From Verrucolacustris abundans (GTDB taxonomy: Bacteria; Verrucomicrobiota; Verrucomicrobiia; Methylacidiphilales; Verrucolacustridaceae), in NCBI GenBank assembly GCA_965194535.1, contig OZ239145.1, positions 992,001 through 1,056,000 on the forward strand: 64,000 bases of DNA, given 5' to 3'. Under the pieces are notes generated by a model. The model worked only from the letters and a program-made list of their open reading frames with translations, made no database searches and had not been told where the DNA came from. Position numbers and translations under genes: made by a program. Below are positions 50,589-59,927 of this stretch, piece after piece (positions within the stretch are counted from its first letter, which is position 1; each line of letters begins with the position of its first letter).

Positions 50589-52367
50589 ATGAGCACAATC
50601 GCTGCAACCCACGTCGGTCAATCCCATGGTCACGGTCACGAAGAGGCCACGGGATGGAAAAAGTATTTGTGGTCGTTGGATCATAAAATTATTGGAATTC
50701 AGTACCTCTTCACCTCGTTGGCATTTCTTCTGTTGGGCGGGGCGTTGGCGCTCCTCCTGCGTTGGCAGTTGGCTTTTCCGTCAACCCAAGTCATGACCAA
50801 CGGGGATGTTGGAAACCCAATCTCTCTCCCATTCATCAATCCGCAGTTTTACAATGCGCTTTTTACCATGCACGCAACGGTGATGGTGTTTTTGGTGGTC
50901 ATGCCTCTGCTCATCGGCGCTTTTGGGAACTATCTCATTCCTCTTAAAATTGGGGCAGGGGATATGGCCTTTCCCTTAATCAACGAGTTGTCCTACTGGT
51001 TTTTTGTCGCATCTGGATTTATTATGCTGGCTGGTTTTTTTGTGGCAGGTGGAGCAGCGGCGGGGGGTTGGACGGCCTATGCGCCCTTAAGTAGCGTCGC
51101 TGCTTACAACGGAACAAAAATGGGGCAGACCCTTTGGGCCGCTGGTATCTTTGTGAACGGCCTGGCGTCGATTATGGGTGCCTTTAACTACATCACAACC
51201 ATTGTGAACATGAGGGCGCCTGGGCTGGGGTTTTTCCGCCTACCTCTCACCGTGTGGGCTTTATTCATCACGGCATTCCTTCTTCTTCTGGCAGTTCCTG
51301 TTCTTTCCGCGGCTGGAGCCATGCTCATTCTTGATCTGAACTTTGGTACGAGTTTCTTTAATCCTGCCCAAGGTGGGCAACCTTTGCTTTGGCAGCATCT
51401 TTTCTGGTTTTTCGGGCATCCTGAGGTCTACATCATGATCCTCCCTGCCATGGGTATGGCGAGTGATGTGCTGAGTATCTTCAGTCGCAAGCCCGTCTTT
51501 GGTTACAAGGCCATGGTGTTTGCGATGATCGCAATCGGTTTTCTCGGATTTATTGTCTGGGGGCACCATATGTTTGTTTCGGGAATGAACCTTGTTCTTT
51601 CTGCGGCGTTCGGAGTGTCGACCATGGTGATCGCAGTTCCATCCGCCATTAAAACATTTAACTGGTTGGGAACTCTTTGGGGTGGATCGATCCACTTCAC
51701 GACCGCCATGCTCAACGCCTTAGCCTTTGTTGCTATGTTTGTGATCGGCGGATTTTCCGGAATCTTTATGGCCTCGACCCCCGTGAACATCTTTGTTCAT
51801 CACACCTACTTCATTGTGGCGCATTTCCACTACGTTCTGTTTGGTGGAAGCATTTTCGCCATTTTTGCCTCCATCTACACGTGGTATCCGAAGATGTTCG
51901 GGCGCATGTTGGATGAGACACTTGGAAAAATTCACTTCGCCTTAACATTTGTATTTTTCAACCTCTGCTTTTTCCCGATGCACAATGTTGGACTTGGGGG
52001 AATGATGCGCAGAATTGCGGATCCAACGGCGTACGAACACCTTCGTTCACTGCAACCGATTAACCAGTTCATCACTTTTGCAGCGATCGGTCTTGGGTTT
52101 TCTCAACTTCTTTTTTTCTGGAACTTCTTTCGCAGTCTTAAGCACGGAAAGCCTGCTGGGAAAAACCCTTGGCATGCCACGACCTTGGAGTGGACGGTGG
52201 ACTCTCCTCCAGGGCACGGAAACTTTGCCACAACACCTAAAGTGTACCGTGGGGCATACGACTACAGCGTCCCAGGTCACCCCAGGGATTACATCATGCA
52301 GACTGAGCCTGATTATCCGGACGCGTCTGCGCCCAAGTCCTCGCCCGCAAAAGTCCCGGTTGGCTAA
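50589..52367 (+). CDS. coxA: Cytochrome c oxidase subunit I (aa3 type)
   Basis: The 592-residue catalytic subunit has all expected ligands: TM2 His in TMHATVMVF, the CuB/cross-link site WFFGHPEVYIMIL, CuB pair VWGHHMFVSGMN and heme ligands in VHHTYFIVAHFHYVLFGG. The Glu in GHPEVY marks an A-type D-channel. The N-terminus is His-rich (SHGHGHEEATG). AGAGGAG precedes the ATG. This intact oxidase contrasts with the ligand-less CcoN-like protein of the neighbouring operon. Its stop shares a base with the ctaA start (TAATG). Confidence 0.96.
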   Translation: MSTIAATHVGQSHGHGHEEATGWKKYLWSLDHKIIGIQYLFTSLAFLLLGGALALLLRWQLAFPSTQVMTNGDVGNPISLPFINPQFYNALFTMHATVMVFLVVMPLLIGAFGNYLIPLKIGAGDMAFPLINELSYWFFVASGFIMLAGFFVAGGAAAGGWTAYAPLSSVAAYNGTKMGQTLWAAGIFVNGLASIMGAFNYITTIVNMRAPGLGFFRLPLTVWALFITAFLLLLAVPVLSAAGAMLILDLNFGTSFFNPAQGGQPLLWQHLFWFFGHPEVYIMILPAMGMASDVLSIFSRKPVFGYKAMVFAMIAIGFLGFIVWGHHMFVSGMNLVLSAAFGVSTMVIAVPSAIKTFNWLGTLWGGSIHFTTAMLNALAFVAMFVIGGFSGIFMASTPVNIFVHHTYFIVAHFHYVLFGGSIFAIFASIYTWYPKMFGRMLDETLGKIHFALTFVFFNLCFFPMHNVGLGGMMRRIADPTAYEHLRSLQPINQFITFAAIGLGFSQLLFFWNFFRSLKHGKPAGKNPWHATTLEWTVDSPPGHGNFATTPKVYRGAYDYSVPGHPRDYIMQTEPDYPDASAPKSSPAKVPVG

Positions 52368-53422
52368 TGGAGGCCAGTTTCTGGAGTAAGGCGGCTTATC
52401 GCACAGCCTGTTTTTTGGTTGGTGCGATCCTTTTCCTCATCACCCTAGGAGGTCAGGTAACGACCCGTGTTGCGGGTATGGCGGTCCCTGATTGGCCTGG
52501 AACCTTTGGACACAACATGTTTCTTTACCCTTGGTCTGGAATGACCCGCTCCTTGCACATTTTTCTCGAGCACTCCCATCGTTTGGTTGCTTCTGGGGTA
52601 GGTTTCATCACCCTTCTTGTAACAGGACTGGTTTTTGCAACTCAGCCAAGAGGATTGGCCAGAAAACTTGCTATCACAGCCTCTGTCCTTGTTGTCGTTC
52701 AGGGGGTTCTCGGGGGGCAAAGAGTCCTTCAAGGGTCTTGGGTTTTGGGGTTACTCCACGGATGCCTAGCTCAGGGTTACTTGCTTGTTGCGGGTAGCCT
52801 CGCTCTTGTTCTTTCGGGTTTTTGGAAAAAATGTGGACGAGGAGATGATTTAGCGAAAAGCCGATCCAAAATAGTATGGGCCATGACATTTCTTGTTTTT
52901 ACCCAGACGATTTTGGGTGCATTGATGCGGCATGAGGGACCTGGATTTCTATCCATTCCAGACTTTCCTAAAATCTATGGTGAGTGGATGCCTGCCTTTT
53001 GGGACAGTCCTGTCCTTGAAGCAATCAACCAGTATCGAGGCACGCAGTTGGGTTGGCCGCAGACTACAACGACCCTCATCCTTTGGCAGGTTTTACATCG
53101 CTCCATTGGAATTTTGGCAGGTGTGGGAATTTTGGCTGGGGCAATCTGGAGCGTTCGCTCGACAACGACTCCGTCTTGGTGGAGTCGTGGAATGGTTGGC
53201 TGGGTCTTTCTGGCCGTCACGCAGGTTTTGATTGGAATTTCGATACTTTGGACAGGTCGCTTACCTGAAGTCGCAACACTCCATGTGATTATTGGGGCCT
53301 GCTTGACGTTAACTGGGTGGTTATTGGGTTTCGCCTCTTGGCGTACTACCTTGAGCCCAACTCCCGTGGTGATGCCTAAGAGGCCTTTGCGAGTTCGCAA
53401 GGTGAGGGAGTTGACTCGATGA
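52367..53422 (+). CDS. ctaA: Heme A synthase (CtaA/COX15)
   Basis: The 351-residue, eight-TM protein oxidises heme O to heme A for the aa3 oxidase. Family motifs are TLGGQVTTRVAGMAVPDWPG, FLEHSHRLVASG, VVQGVLGGQRVL, LGLLHGCLAQ, FTQTILGALMRHEG, LHRSIGI and TLHVIIGA; the conserved His residues are present. It starts at the base shared with the coxA stop and overlaps ctaB by 4 nt, so cofactor synthesis is coupled to the oxidase. Confidence 0.93.
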   Translation: MEASFWSKAAYRTACFLVGAILFLITLGGQVTTRVAGMAVPDWPGTFGHNMFLYPWSGMTRSLHIFLEHSHRLVASGVGFITLLVTGLVFATQPRGLARKLAITASVLVVVQGVLGGQRVLQGSWVLGLLHGCLAQGYLLVAGSLALVLSGFWKKCGRGDDLAKSRSKIVWAMTFLVFTQTILGALMRHEGPGFLSIPDFPKIYGEWMPAFWDSPVLEAINQYRGTQLGWPQTTTTLILWQVLHRSIGILAGVGILAGAIWSVRSTTTPSWWSRGMVGWVFLAVTQVLIGISILWTGRLPEVATLHVIIGACLTLTGWLLGFASWRTTLSPTPVVMPKRPLRVRKVRELTR

Positions 53423-54327
53423 ACATGTCGCCCCCTTCCGCTGTACAGGAACGGTCCTCATGGGGCGTGTTCCGCGCATGGCTCCAGGATTGGTCTGAAC
53501 TAGCCAAGGCTCGTCTTAGCCTCCTGGTCCTCCTTACCACCCTTGTCGGCTTATACTGTGGCTCTGCAGGGCGTATGGAAATATGGAGGACCGTTTTCAC
53601 CTTGTTAGGTACCTCTTTGGTTGCCGCTGCAGCCGCCGTTTTGAACGAGTGGTTGGAGAGGGATTTGGATGCAAAAATGCAGCGAACTGCGAATCGTCCA
53701 CTTCCAGCGGGTCGGATTAGTCCCGACGAGGCCCTTGTGGGCGGGGCAGGGATGGCTGGCGTGGGGTTAGCCACACTATACTTTGGCGTTCATGCCCCTG
53801 CGGCTTTTTTAGCTGCGGCCACACTCGCCCTTTATCTTTTTGTCTACACACCTATGAAGAGGTGGACCTCCTTCAACACCTTTGTTGGGGCTGTTCCAGG
53901 AGCTATTCCCCCACTGATCGGGTTCAGTGCGGGGAGGGGGCGAATTGAGTTCGAGGGATGGGCCCTCTTCTCCATCTTATTTCTGTGGCAAATTCCACAT
54001 TTTATGGCGATCGCTTGGCGTTATCGGGACGACTATAGGCGGGCCGGGTTCCGCATGCTGCCCTGTACGGATGAACAGGGGAGGATTACGGGATTAGTTT
54101 CTGTTTTGTACTGTCTCATTCTTCTGCCCGCCTCTATGGCTCCTGTCGCGCTTGGGGCTGCAGGTTGGTTATATGGAGCTGGAGCGATCCTTCTAGGTTT
54201 TGGGTACACTTATTTTGCAGGCTTTTTTGCATGGAAGCCTTCTCTCGCAACAGCCCGAAATCTTTTTCTCAGCTCGATTTTATATTTGCCACTTCTTCTG
54301 ATTCTTCTCGTTTCAGATTCCCGCTGA
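53419..54327 (+). CDS. ctaB: Protoheme IX farnesyltransferase (CtaB/CyoE)
   Basis: This UbiA-family membrane prenyltransferase makes heme O. The 302-residue protein has about eight TM helices and the two Asp-rich motifs: NEWLERDLDAKMQRTANRPL near residue 80 and WRYRDDYRRAGFRMLP near 200. A TPMKRWTSFNTFVGAVPGA segment is typical of CyoE. It is coupled to ctaA and followed after 2 bp by the 38-residue ORF. Confidence 0.94.
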   Translation: MNMSPPSAVQERSSWGVFRAWLQDWSELAKARLSLLVLLTTLVGLYCGSAGRMEIWRTVFTLLGTSLVAAAAAVLNEWLERDLDAKMQRTANRPLPAGRISPDEALVGGAGMAGVGLATLYFGVHAPAAFLAAATLALYLFVYTPMKRWTSFNTFVGAVPGAIPPLIGFSAGRGRIEFEGWALFSILFLWQIPHFMAIAWRYRDDYRRAGFRMLPCTDEQGRITGLVSVLYCLILLPASMAPVALGAAGWLYGAGAILLGFGYTYFAGFFAWKPSLATARNLFLSSILYLPLLLILLVSDSR

Positions 54328-54329
54328 TT

Positions 54330-54446
54330 ATGACTCCTCTAGGAAAAGCGAATCTCCGGATTCTTTTAATTCTGATTGCGGGGTCTCTCCTGATGACTGC
54401 ATTTTGGATTTATTTCATTATCGCCAAGGACCCGCTTCGACCCTAA
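54330..54446 (+). CDS. 38-residue single-TM protein of the oxidase operon
   Basis: The ATG at 54330 lies 2 bp after the ctaB stop, and the stop is 13 bp before coxC. The product is a short basic N-terminus, one TM helix (RILLILIAGSLLMTAFWIYF) and a short periplasmic tail. Its position fits a small accessory subunit of cytochrome oxidase such as those of the CtaF/subunit IV kind, but there is no sequence signature. Tight packing between two known oxidase genes supports it as real. Confidence 0.6.
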   Translation: MTPLGKANLRILLILIAGSLLMTAFWIYFIIAKDPLRP

Positions 54447-54459
54447 ATCGATTCTTTCC

Positions 54460-55113
54460 ATGAGCACCACGACACTTTCCTCAACCCACCCTATTCAGAC
54501 GCCTTCGACTGGGCCTCGATTTACCCTGCCTAAGTTTGGGATGCTTGTTTTCCTTGCCTCCGAGGCGATGCTTTTCGCGGGGTTGATCGGGGGATATATC
54601 GTTCTGCGAATTGCCCAAGGGCCCGGAGCCTGGCCTCCCCCGGGAGCCCCTGAGATTGGGGTCAAGATGCCGCCTACTTTTCTGAACTTGGTTATGATCG
54701 TCAATACGGTGATCCTACTCGCCAGTAGTGTTACCTATCACTGGGGTGAGGTTCGGATGCGAAAAGGTGGAAGTGGGCTCATCGGGTATGGCCTTACCGC
54801 TCTTTTCGGAACGATTTTCTTGGCGGTGCAGGCATGGGAGTGGATGCATCTCAAGCATGAGGGGATGTGGTTTAACTCCTATGGAATCTATGGCTCTTGC
54901 TTCTTCACTATGACCGGATTTCACGGCCTACACGTGTTTTTGGGGTTGCTCGGAATTTTAATGGCCGTTTGGCGTGCTGGCTTGCGTCAGATGAAGCTGT
55001 TTTCAGGTCAAGCCCCCGACCCATCCCACACTTTTGAGGAGCTGACTGGCTACTACTGGCACTTTGTGGATGTGGTCTGGATCTTTCTCTACTCGATCCT
55101 TTACGTTCTGTAG
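54460..55113 (+). CDS. coxC: Cytochrome c oxidase subunit III
   Basis: The 217-residue protein with five TM helices matches short bacterial subunit III: FGMLVFLASEAMLFAGLIGGY, LIGYGLTALFGTIFLAVQAWEW, FTMTGFHGLHVFLGLLGI and TGYYWHFVDVVWIFLYSILY. The membrane Glu in ASEAMLF and the HFVDVVW end are diagnostic. It completes the coxB-coxA-ctaA-ctaB-small ORF-coxC operon and converges with the coaB-like gene, 6 bp apart. Confidence 0.94.
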   Translation: MSTTTLSSTHPIQTPSTGPRFTLPKFGMLVFLASEAMLFAGLIGGYIVLRIAQGPGAWPPPGAPEIGVKMPPTFLNLVMIVNTVILLASSVTYHWGEVRMRKGGSGLIGYGLTALFGTIFLAVQAWEWMHLKHEGMWFNSYGIYGSCFFTMTGFHGLHVFLGLLGILMAVWRAGLRQMKLFSGQAPDPSHTFEELTGYYWHFVDVVWIFLYSILYVL

Positions 55114-55119
55114 TCGCAG

Positions 55120-55758
55120 TTAGCCCTTTAAGAACCGAAGAAGAGCTTCTCCCAGCGCTCGAGCATCTGCGCAGGGCACATTTCCACCCTCTGCGGGGAT
55201 CAAGAGATAGCCCGTTCCGTACGCGGGTCCGTTCAGTACGGAGGCACTTGTTTTACAGCTCAGACACTGTTGTTGTGCACTGCGGATTGCTTCTTCTGGC
55301 TTGGCTCCAGCCTCCCACTTCCAGCCAATGATTTTAGCGTTTGGAGCCTTAGATCGAAGGTTGGGCAAGACGCGGGAACTGGGACGGAGCTCAATCAGGA
55401 TTTTTGGTAGAGAGCCTGGCCATTTTTTAGTAGGTAAGGGGTGATTGTCTGGGCCAAGGGCCTGATGGAGTTCGTAGTCGGGAAGCGCTGCAGGCAGAAG
55501 AATCACATCGAATGCGGTTAGATCGGTTTTTAAGATCAATCCTTCAAGATCGGTAAGGGTATGAAATTGTGTGGGCCGATTCAGGGACGGTGGGAGAGGG
55601 TGTGTGGTGCCTTCGCCCAGCCAAAGACAAACGGAGTGTCCGGCTTTATGAAATAGCTCCGCTATCACAAGGCCTGTTTTACCCGTGGATCGGTTGATGA
55701 TGGAGCGAGCCTCATCCAGTGGGACATGGGTAGGACCCGCAATGAGCAGAACGTTCAC
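55120..55758 (-). CDS. CoaB-like phosphopantothenate-cysteine ligase domain protein
   Basis: The 212-residue protein corresponds to the C-terminal (CoaB) half of the Dfp flavoprotein: VLLIAGPTHVPLDEARSIIN then RSTGKTGLVIAELFHKAGHSV, and DVILLPAALPDYEL. CoaB joins cysteine to phosphopantothenate in coenzyme A synthesis. A stand-alone CoaB is unusual in proteobacteria but known in other groups; CoaC must be elsewhere. The C-terminal third is divergent (SVLNGPAYGTGYLLIPAEGG), so full activity is not certain. Confidence 0.75.
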   Translation of the reverse strand: MNVLLIAGPTHVPLDEARSIINRSTGKTGLVIAELFHKAGHSVCLWLGEGTTHPLPPSLNRPTQFHTLTDLEGLILKTDLTAFDVILLPAALPDYELHQALGPDNHPLPTKKWPGSLPKILIELRPSSRVLPNLRSKAPNAKIIGWKWEAGAKPEEAIRSAQQQCLSCKTSASVLNGPAYGTGYLLIPAEGGNVPCADARALGEALLRFLKG

Positions 55759-55836
55759 CCCATTGTTTTAGCGGAAAAGTTAGGGCGGGGGAAACATCAG
55801 GCTTGCACCGCGGGCTCAGAGAGTGGAAACCGATAG

Positions 55837-56577
55837 GTGTATATGACCTACAGTGGATTCCATTTAGCCTTTAATTTGCCTGTTCTGCTACTTCTTTTCT
55901 TTGCTTCTGGGAAGGGGATTTGGCCTGGGGAGGTGCTGTTCGTCATGATCGTCATTCTGGGAATTGTTGTTGCGTTTACTTCTCCTTGGGACAATTGGGC
56001 TGTTGCGAAGGGGATTTGGGATTTCCCTCCTGATCGGATCCGATTTCGTCTTGGGAAACTACCCATTGAGGAGTACGCATTTTTCGTCATCCAGTCCCTC
56101 GAAGTGATGATGCTGAGCTGGGCATTTTTACGTTGGGTGGCACCTCCTTCGTCAGCCCCCATGCCGCGGTGGATCGGAGAGCCTCAGGTGATTCGACACT
56201 TGGCCATTCTTTTTGTCATTTGGATCGGCGTGGGGGTCCTGCTGAAAGAGTGGCCCAATCGCGATCGCAGGGCGCACTATGCCTGGCACCTCTTTTTCTG
56301 GTTTCTGCCTGTAATCTTCATTCAGTGGATTGTGGCTGGGCCAATGCTTTGGGCTTACGCGTGGCAGGTTTTCGTGCCGACATTCGTGATTGGGACTTAT
56401 CTATGCTTGGCCGACTGGTTTGCGATCGGAAAAGGAATCTGGTTCTTTGACGAAAAGCAGATTACGGGGTGGAAGATCGGCGGAGTGATGCCTTGGGAAG
56501 AAGCCGCTTTCTTTTACATCACAAGTTTTCTTGTGGCTCAAACCTTCCTGATTCTGCTCCCTCCTCATTTAAGATAG
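55837..56577 (+). CDS. Lycopene cyclase, fused CrtYc/CrtYd type
   Basis: The 246-residue, about seven-TM protein holds two lycopene-cyclase-domain repeats. The first has SPWDNWAVAKGIWDF with LPIEEYAFFVIQSL; the second has LADWFAIGKGIWFF with MPWEEAAFFYITSF. The PxEE and DN/DW motifs are the signature of the heterodimeric cyclases of actinobacteria, haloarchaea and fungi, here fused in one chain. It forms beta or epsilon ends on lycopene. It starts at GTG 55837 or ATG 55843. No other carotenoid gene is next to it. Confidence 0.88.
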   Translation: MYMTYSGFHLAFNLPVLLLLFFASGKGIWPGEVLFVMIVILGIVVAFTSPWDNWAVAKGIWDFPPDRIRFRLGKLPIEEYAFFVIQSLEVMMLSWAFLRWVAPPSSAPMPRWIGEPQVIRHLAILFVIWIGVGVLLKEWPNRDRRAHYAWHLFFWFLPVIFIQWIVAGPMLWAYAWQVFVPTFVIGTYLCLADWFAIGKGIWFFDEKQITGWKIGGVMPWEEAAFFYITSFLVAQTFLILLPPHLR

Positions 56578-56584
56578 GGACAAC

Positions 56585-56609
56585 GCCTTTATATTGAAGG
56601 CTAGTTTTT
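56585..56609 (+). terminator. Candidate terminator after the lycopene cyclase gene
   Basis: GCCTT (56585-56589) pairs with AAGGC (56597-56601) over a 7-nt loop, followed by TAGTTTTT. The stem is short. It overlaps the stop of the convergent redoxin gene. Confidence 0.4.
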
Positions 56610-57176
56610 AGGCTCGTTGCCTGGTTTCCACTTAATATTGCAGCCAAGGCTCGGAATCTGCGGCGAGGGAATAGGCCGGTTAGACAAAAGAGCCTCAAGC
56701 ACGGACCGTAGATCTTGCCCGGTGGCTACAGCCTCGCTTTTCGGCCTCGTTGAATCGAACTGACCTGCGTAAACAAGAATGCCTTTTTCATTGAGAACGA
56801 AGAAATCTGGTGTGCACGCGGCATGCCAAGTATGGGCAATCGATTGAGATGAATCGATCAGGTAGGGAAAGTCCCATCCACCTGCTTTGGCGAAAGAGGG
56901 CATTTTTTCAGGGGCATCATCCGGGTACTGGACAACGTCGTTTGAGTTGATGGCAACAAAGGAGATGCCTTTTGGTTGAAACTCATTTGAGAGTCGTCCT
57001 AAAGCATCTCGTACATGAATGACATAAGGGCAGTGATTACATGCAAAAACAACGACCAAGGGCTTGCCCTTTGCGCAATCTTGAAGCGACCAACTCTTTC
57101 CGTGGGGATCAGGGAGGGAAAAGGTGGGGGCAGGGGAACCTAATGCCAATCGTTGAGTTGAGCCTGTGCGCGCCAT
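56601..57176 (-). CDS. Thioredoxin-fold redoxin/peroxiredoxin-like protein
   Basis: The 191-residue protein has an AhpC/TSA-Redoxin pattern: LGSPAPTFSLPDPHGKSWSL, VVVFACNHCPYVIHVRDAL with a CxxC pair (Cys46, Cys49), FVAINSNDVVQYPDDAPEKM and TPDFFVLNEKGILVYAGQFD. No signal peptide is present, so it is cytoplasmic. Members of this thioredoxin-family group are widespread and poorly studied; a thiol reductase or peroxidase role is likely. Its ATG lies 2 bp after the stop of the upstream Prc-like protease gene. Confidence 0.8.
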   Translation of the reverse strand: MARTGSTQRLALGSPAPTFSLPDPHGKSWSLQDCAKGKPLVVVFACNHCPYVIHVRDALGRLSNEFQPKGISFVAINSNDVVQYPDDAPEKMPSFAKAGGWDFPYLIDSSQSIAHTWHAACTPDFFVLNEKGILVYAGQFDSTRPKSEAVATGQDLRSVLEALLSNRPIPSPQIPSLGCNIKWKPGNEPKN

Positions 57177-57178
57177 AA

Positions 57179-59581
57179 TTATTTAATCGTTGTGGTTGTG
57201 GGGGGCCGATCCTTTGCAATCGTAGCTCCTTTGTGGGCGGATTGGAAGTTAAGCCAATCCCTCATAATTTTGAGGGCCTCGCCCAGCTCGTATGCCTCTG
57301 CGAGATCAACTGCATCAGTAATTTCCTCAGACTCACCATCTGCTGAATCTTCCAGCGTAGGTTTTTTCTTTTTCGGGTCTTTATCCGAAAGGATCACGCC
57401 CTTTTTGTCATCGATGACAAGGCGTGCCTTAGGCTCAGAACTTTTATGAATACGATCCTCGATTTTTTTTCGCTCCTCATTCCTTGTGTCATCCGCTTTT
57501 TTCTCCAGAAGACGACTCGATTCATTGAGCGATATCTTGCCGGATTCAATTCGCGCACGAACCTTCTCAATGTCTATTTTCAGGAACTCCATATCTCGAT
57601 CGGCTGCGATGCGTTCCTTGGACTTCTCTTCTAGGACCTCTTTTAAAGATGGGTCGAGGCGACTCGCGGAATAGCGACTGGGACCGATCTCATCCCAAGG
57701 AAGGGCATTGGGAAGGTCGGATTCACCAATCTTCATGTAGTCGAGGGGGGAGGGGATCGAGATGTCGGGAATGACTCCACGATTTTGTGTGGAGTGACCA
57801 TTTGGCAGGTAGAACTTTTGAATGGTTAACTTCACGGCACCTGCTTGGGGTTGGGCTTTCTCGCTGGCTTGTTTAAGAAACCTTCCAAGCTCGACCACGG
57901 CTTGGACTGTTCCTTTTCCGTGGGTGCTCTTTTCCCCAACGACCAAAGCCCGACCGTAGTTTTGCAATGCACCTGCCGCAATTTCTGAAGCGGAGGCACT
58001 CCTACGACCAGTAAGCACGAGGAGGGGGCCTTGATAAAGTGCTCCTGGATTGTCATCTGTTCGCTGGATTACAGTCCCCTTATTGTCTCGAACTTGGACG
58101 ACGGGGCCTTGATCGATGAAAAGACCTGTCAGCGTTACAGCTTCATCAAGTAGTCCGCCCCCATTTTTGCGTAGATCCAGAATGACCCCGTCGACTTGTG
58201 CTTGATTTAGTTTTTTAAGGAGGGTTTCCACATCTTCTGAGGTGGATCGGGGTTTTGCTCCATTCCCGCTCGCAGCAGAGTCAGCCCCGCCTACCTCACC
58301 ATAGAAACTCGGAAGATCAATGACGCCGATTCGCCAAGAATCGGGGTTGGCAGAAGGGATTTGAGTCGTCGATTTAGGTGGGGCTGTCTTTTCCTGATCC
58401 CTTTTTCCTGTGAATTTAGCCAGTGTTTGGGTGAGCCAGGATTCAGAGCTCGGTTCTGGGAGTTTTGGGGCTAATGCAGGCTCGAGGGCGGGCAAGGACA
58501 CATTGGGTTTAGGGACATCGTAAACCGAAGCCGAGGCTTGTTGGGCTGCTAGTTTAACTTCGTCACGGGTGATTTGGACCTCCCGTTGTTCCCCTGCATT
58601 ACTTCCTGCGGGAATGACCTGAAGTCTTACGAGTGTATTTTTGGGCCCTCTAATTTTCTTCACAGCATTACGAAGCTTCATATCCACAATATCGTCGAAG
58701 GCATTTTCGCCTTGGGCGACTCCGATGATTTTATCCCCAACTTTCAGGCGGCCATCCAGATCTGCTGGCCCACCTGGGACCAGCTCTTTAATCACGCAGT
58801 AGCCGTCTTCAGAGGAGAGAACGGCTCCAATACCGCAAAGAGCCAGTTTAATTCCGATCGCAAAATCAGCCAACGTATCGGCACTCATATAACTGGAGTG
58901 AGGATCGTACAAACCGGCTAAAGCGGACAGGTAGAGTTGAAGGATTTCTTCGTTATCGTACTCCTCCAGGTTCTTGACGAGGCGATCGTACCGTTTTGTG
59001 ACTGTGACCAAAGGGTCCTCATCCGTTTTCTTTTTCTCTTTTGCGAGCTTACTTTTTGGGGCCAGCTTTTCGCGAAGCATGTCAAACTTGAGTCTTCGCT
59101 CCCAAAGTTCATCCGCTGCAACCGAGTCTTTGGGCCAACCTACTTTTGTTCTGTCGATCTCATAGGTCTGCTCTGATGCGAAGTCAAAGGGCAGAAGAAG
59201 GCGCTTTTTAATCCAAGCGAGTCGATCTCGGACTCGCTCATTGAACCCTGCAAAAATTTCAAAAGCTGGACTCGTATTTCCCTGCTGAGTCAGTTGAGCA
59301 AGCTGTGGGGCGTACGTATTTTGGTATGCAGCCAAGTCGCTATCCAAAAAGAAGGCGTGATTGTAGTCGAGTGACTCCATGTAGGCCTTGATCCAGTCCT
59401 TAGCCTTCTCCTCGGTAAGCGGTTTACCTGCAAAGTGGTGATCTTGAAGAAGTTTCTGAACCAGCATTGCAGTGGCCTGAGAACCTGCACTAGGACGCAG
59501 GGATTCCGACTGGAGTTGGGTCCCACTGATCTGAACAAATAGGATTACAGCAGCGAGAAGAGTGAAACTGGACCTATGCAT
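57179..59581 (-). CDS. prc: Tail-specific (C-terminal processing) protease, Prc-like S41A
   Basis: The 800-residue exported protease has signal peptide FTLLAAVILFVQISGTQLQ and a large N-terminal helical domain. A PDZ domain follows (LALCGIGAVLSSEDGYCVIK, LVPGGPADLDGRLKVGDKII), then the S41 domain with IDLPSFYGE, VDGVILDLRKNGGGLLDEA and the Ser-Lys dyad in GRRSASASEIAAGALQNYGR and EKSTHGKGTVQ. A charged helical tail ends the protein. The layout matches E. coli Prc, which trims envelope proteins and lipoproteins. It has a Lys/Pro-rich insert around 385-410. Confidence 0.93.
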   Translation of the reverse strand: MHRSSFTLLAAVILFVQISGTQLQSESLRPSAGSQATAMLVQKLLQDHHFAGKPLTEEKAKDWIKAYMESLDYNHAFFLDSDLAAYQNTYAPQLAQLTQQGNTSPAFEIFAGFNERVRDRLAWIKKRLLLPFDFASEQTYEIDRTKVGWPKDSVAADELWERRLKFDMLREKLAPKSKLAKEKKKTDEDPLVTVTKRYDRLVKNLEEYDNEEILQLYLSALAGLYDPHSSYMSADTLADFAIGIKLALCGIGAVLSSEDGYCVIKELVPGGPADLDGRLKVGDKIIGVAQGENAFDDIVDMKLRNAVKKIRGPKNTLVRLQVIPAGSNAGEQREVQITRDEVKLAAQQASASVYDVPKPNVSLPALEPALAPKLPEPSSESWLTQTLAKFTGKRDQEKTAPPKSTTQIPSANPDSWRIGVIDLPSFYGEVGGADSAASGNGAKPRSTSEDVETLLKKLNQAQVDGVILDLRKNGGGLLDEAVTLTGLFIDQGPVVQVRDNKGTVIQRTDDNPGALYQGPLLVLTGRRSASASEIAAGALQNYGRALVVGEKSTHGKGTVQAVVELGRFLKQASEKAQPQAGAVKLTIQKFYLPNGHSTQNRGVIPDISIPSPLDYMKIGESDLPNALPWDEIGPSRYSASRLDPSLKEVLEEKSKERIAADRDMEFLKIDIEKVRARIESGKISLNESSRLLEKKADDTRNEERKKIEDRIHKSSEPKARLVIDDKKGVILSDKDPKKKKPTLEDSADGESEEITDAVDLAEAYELGEALKIMRDWLNFQSAHKGATIAKDRPPTTTTIK

Positions 59582-59811
59582 TCAATGAATATAGCTCCAG
59601 ATCATGAAAATGCATCTTCCTTTCAAATTTTATTGTTTGGGATTGCGAAAACTCTATCAAGACTATTAAAGAATCGACAAACGTATGACATACAGATGGT
59701 TACGAAAGTTTTTTGCATTGCCAGTGTGGGGGTCTGTGTGGGGTGATTTCTCCGCAAGTCGTTTGGAGTGTAAAAGACAAAAAATTTTACGAATTTGTTG
59801 TGAATCTGATG

Positions 59812-59845
59812 TGGCGCTTTAATCAGGATTCATGGCGCTAAATCA
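59812..59845 (+). repeat. Phased direct repeats TGGCGCT-N-AATCA
   Basis: TGGCGCTTTAATCA (59812-59825) and TGGCGCTAAATCA (59833-59845) are spaced by 21 bp, two helical turns. They lie in the divergent promoter region of prc and the LuxR-type regulator and look like tandem binding sites for a regulator. Confidence 0.4.
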
Positions 59846-59914
59846 TAGGTTTGAAGTTTGATACCATGCATACTTGAATCCAAGGTCTGCGACATTTGAG
59901 GTCTTATTGAATAG

Positions 59915-59927
59915 GTAATGTTTTCAC
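59915..59927. promoter_or_regulatory. Third copy of the GTAATGTTTT operator-like motif
   Basis: GTAATGTTTTCAC matches the reverse complement of the 23838-23849 core (GTAATGTTTTAC) except for one inserted C. It lies 131 bp before the LuxR-type gene. Confidence 0.3.
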
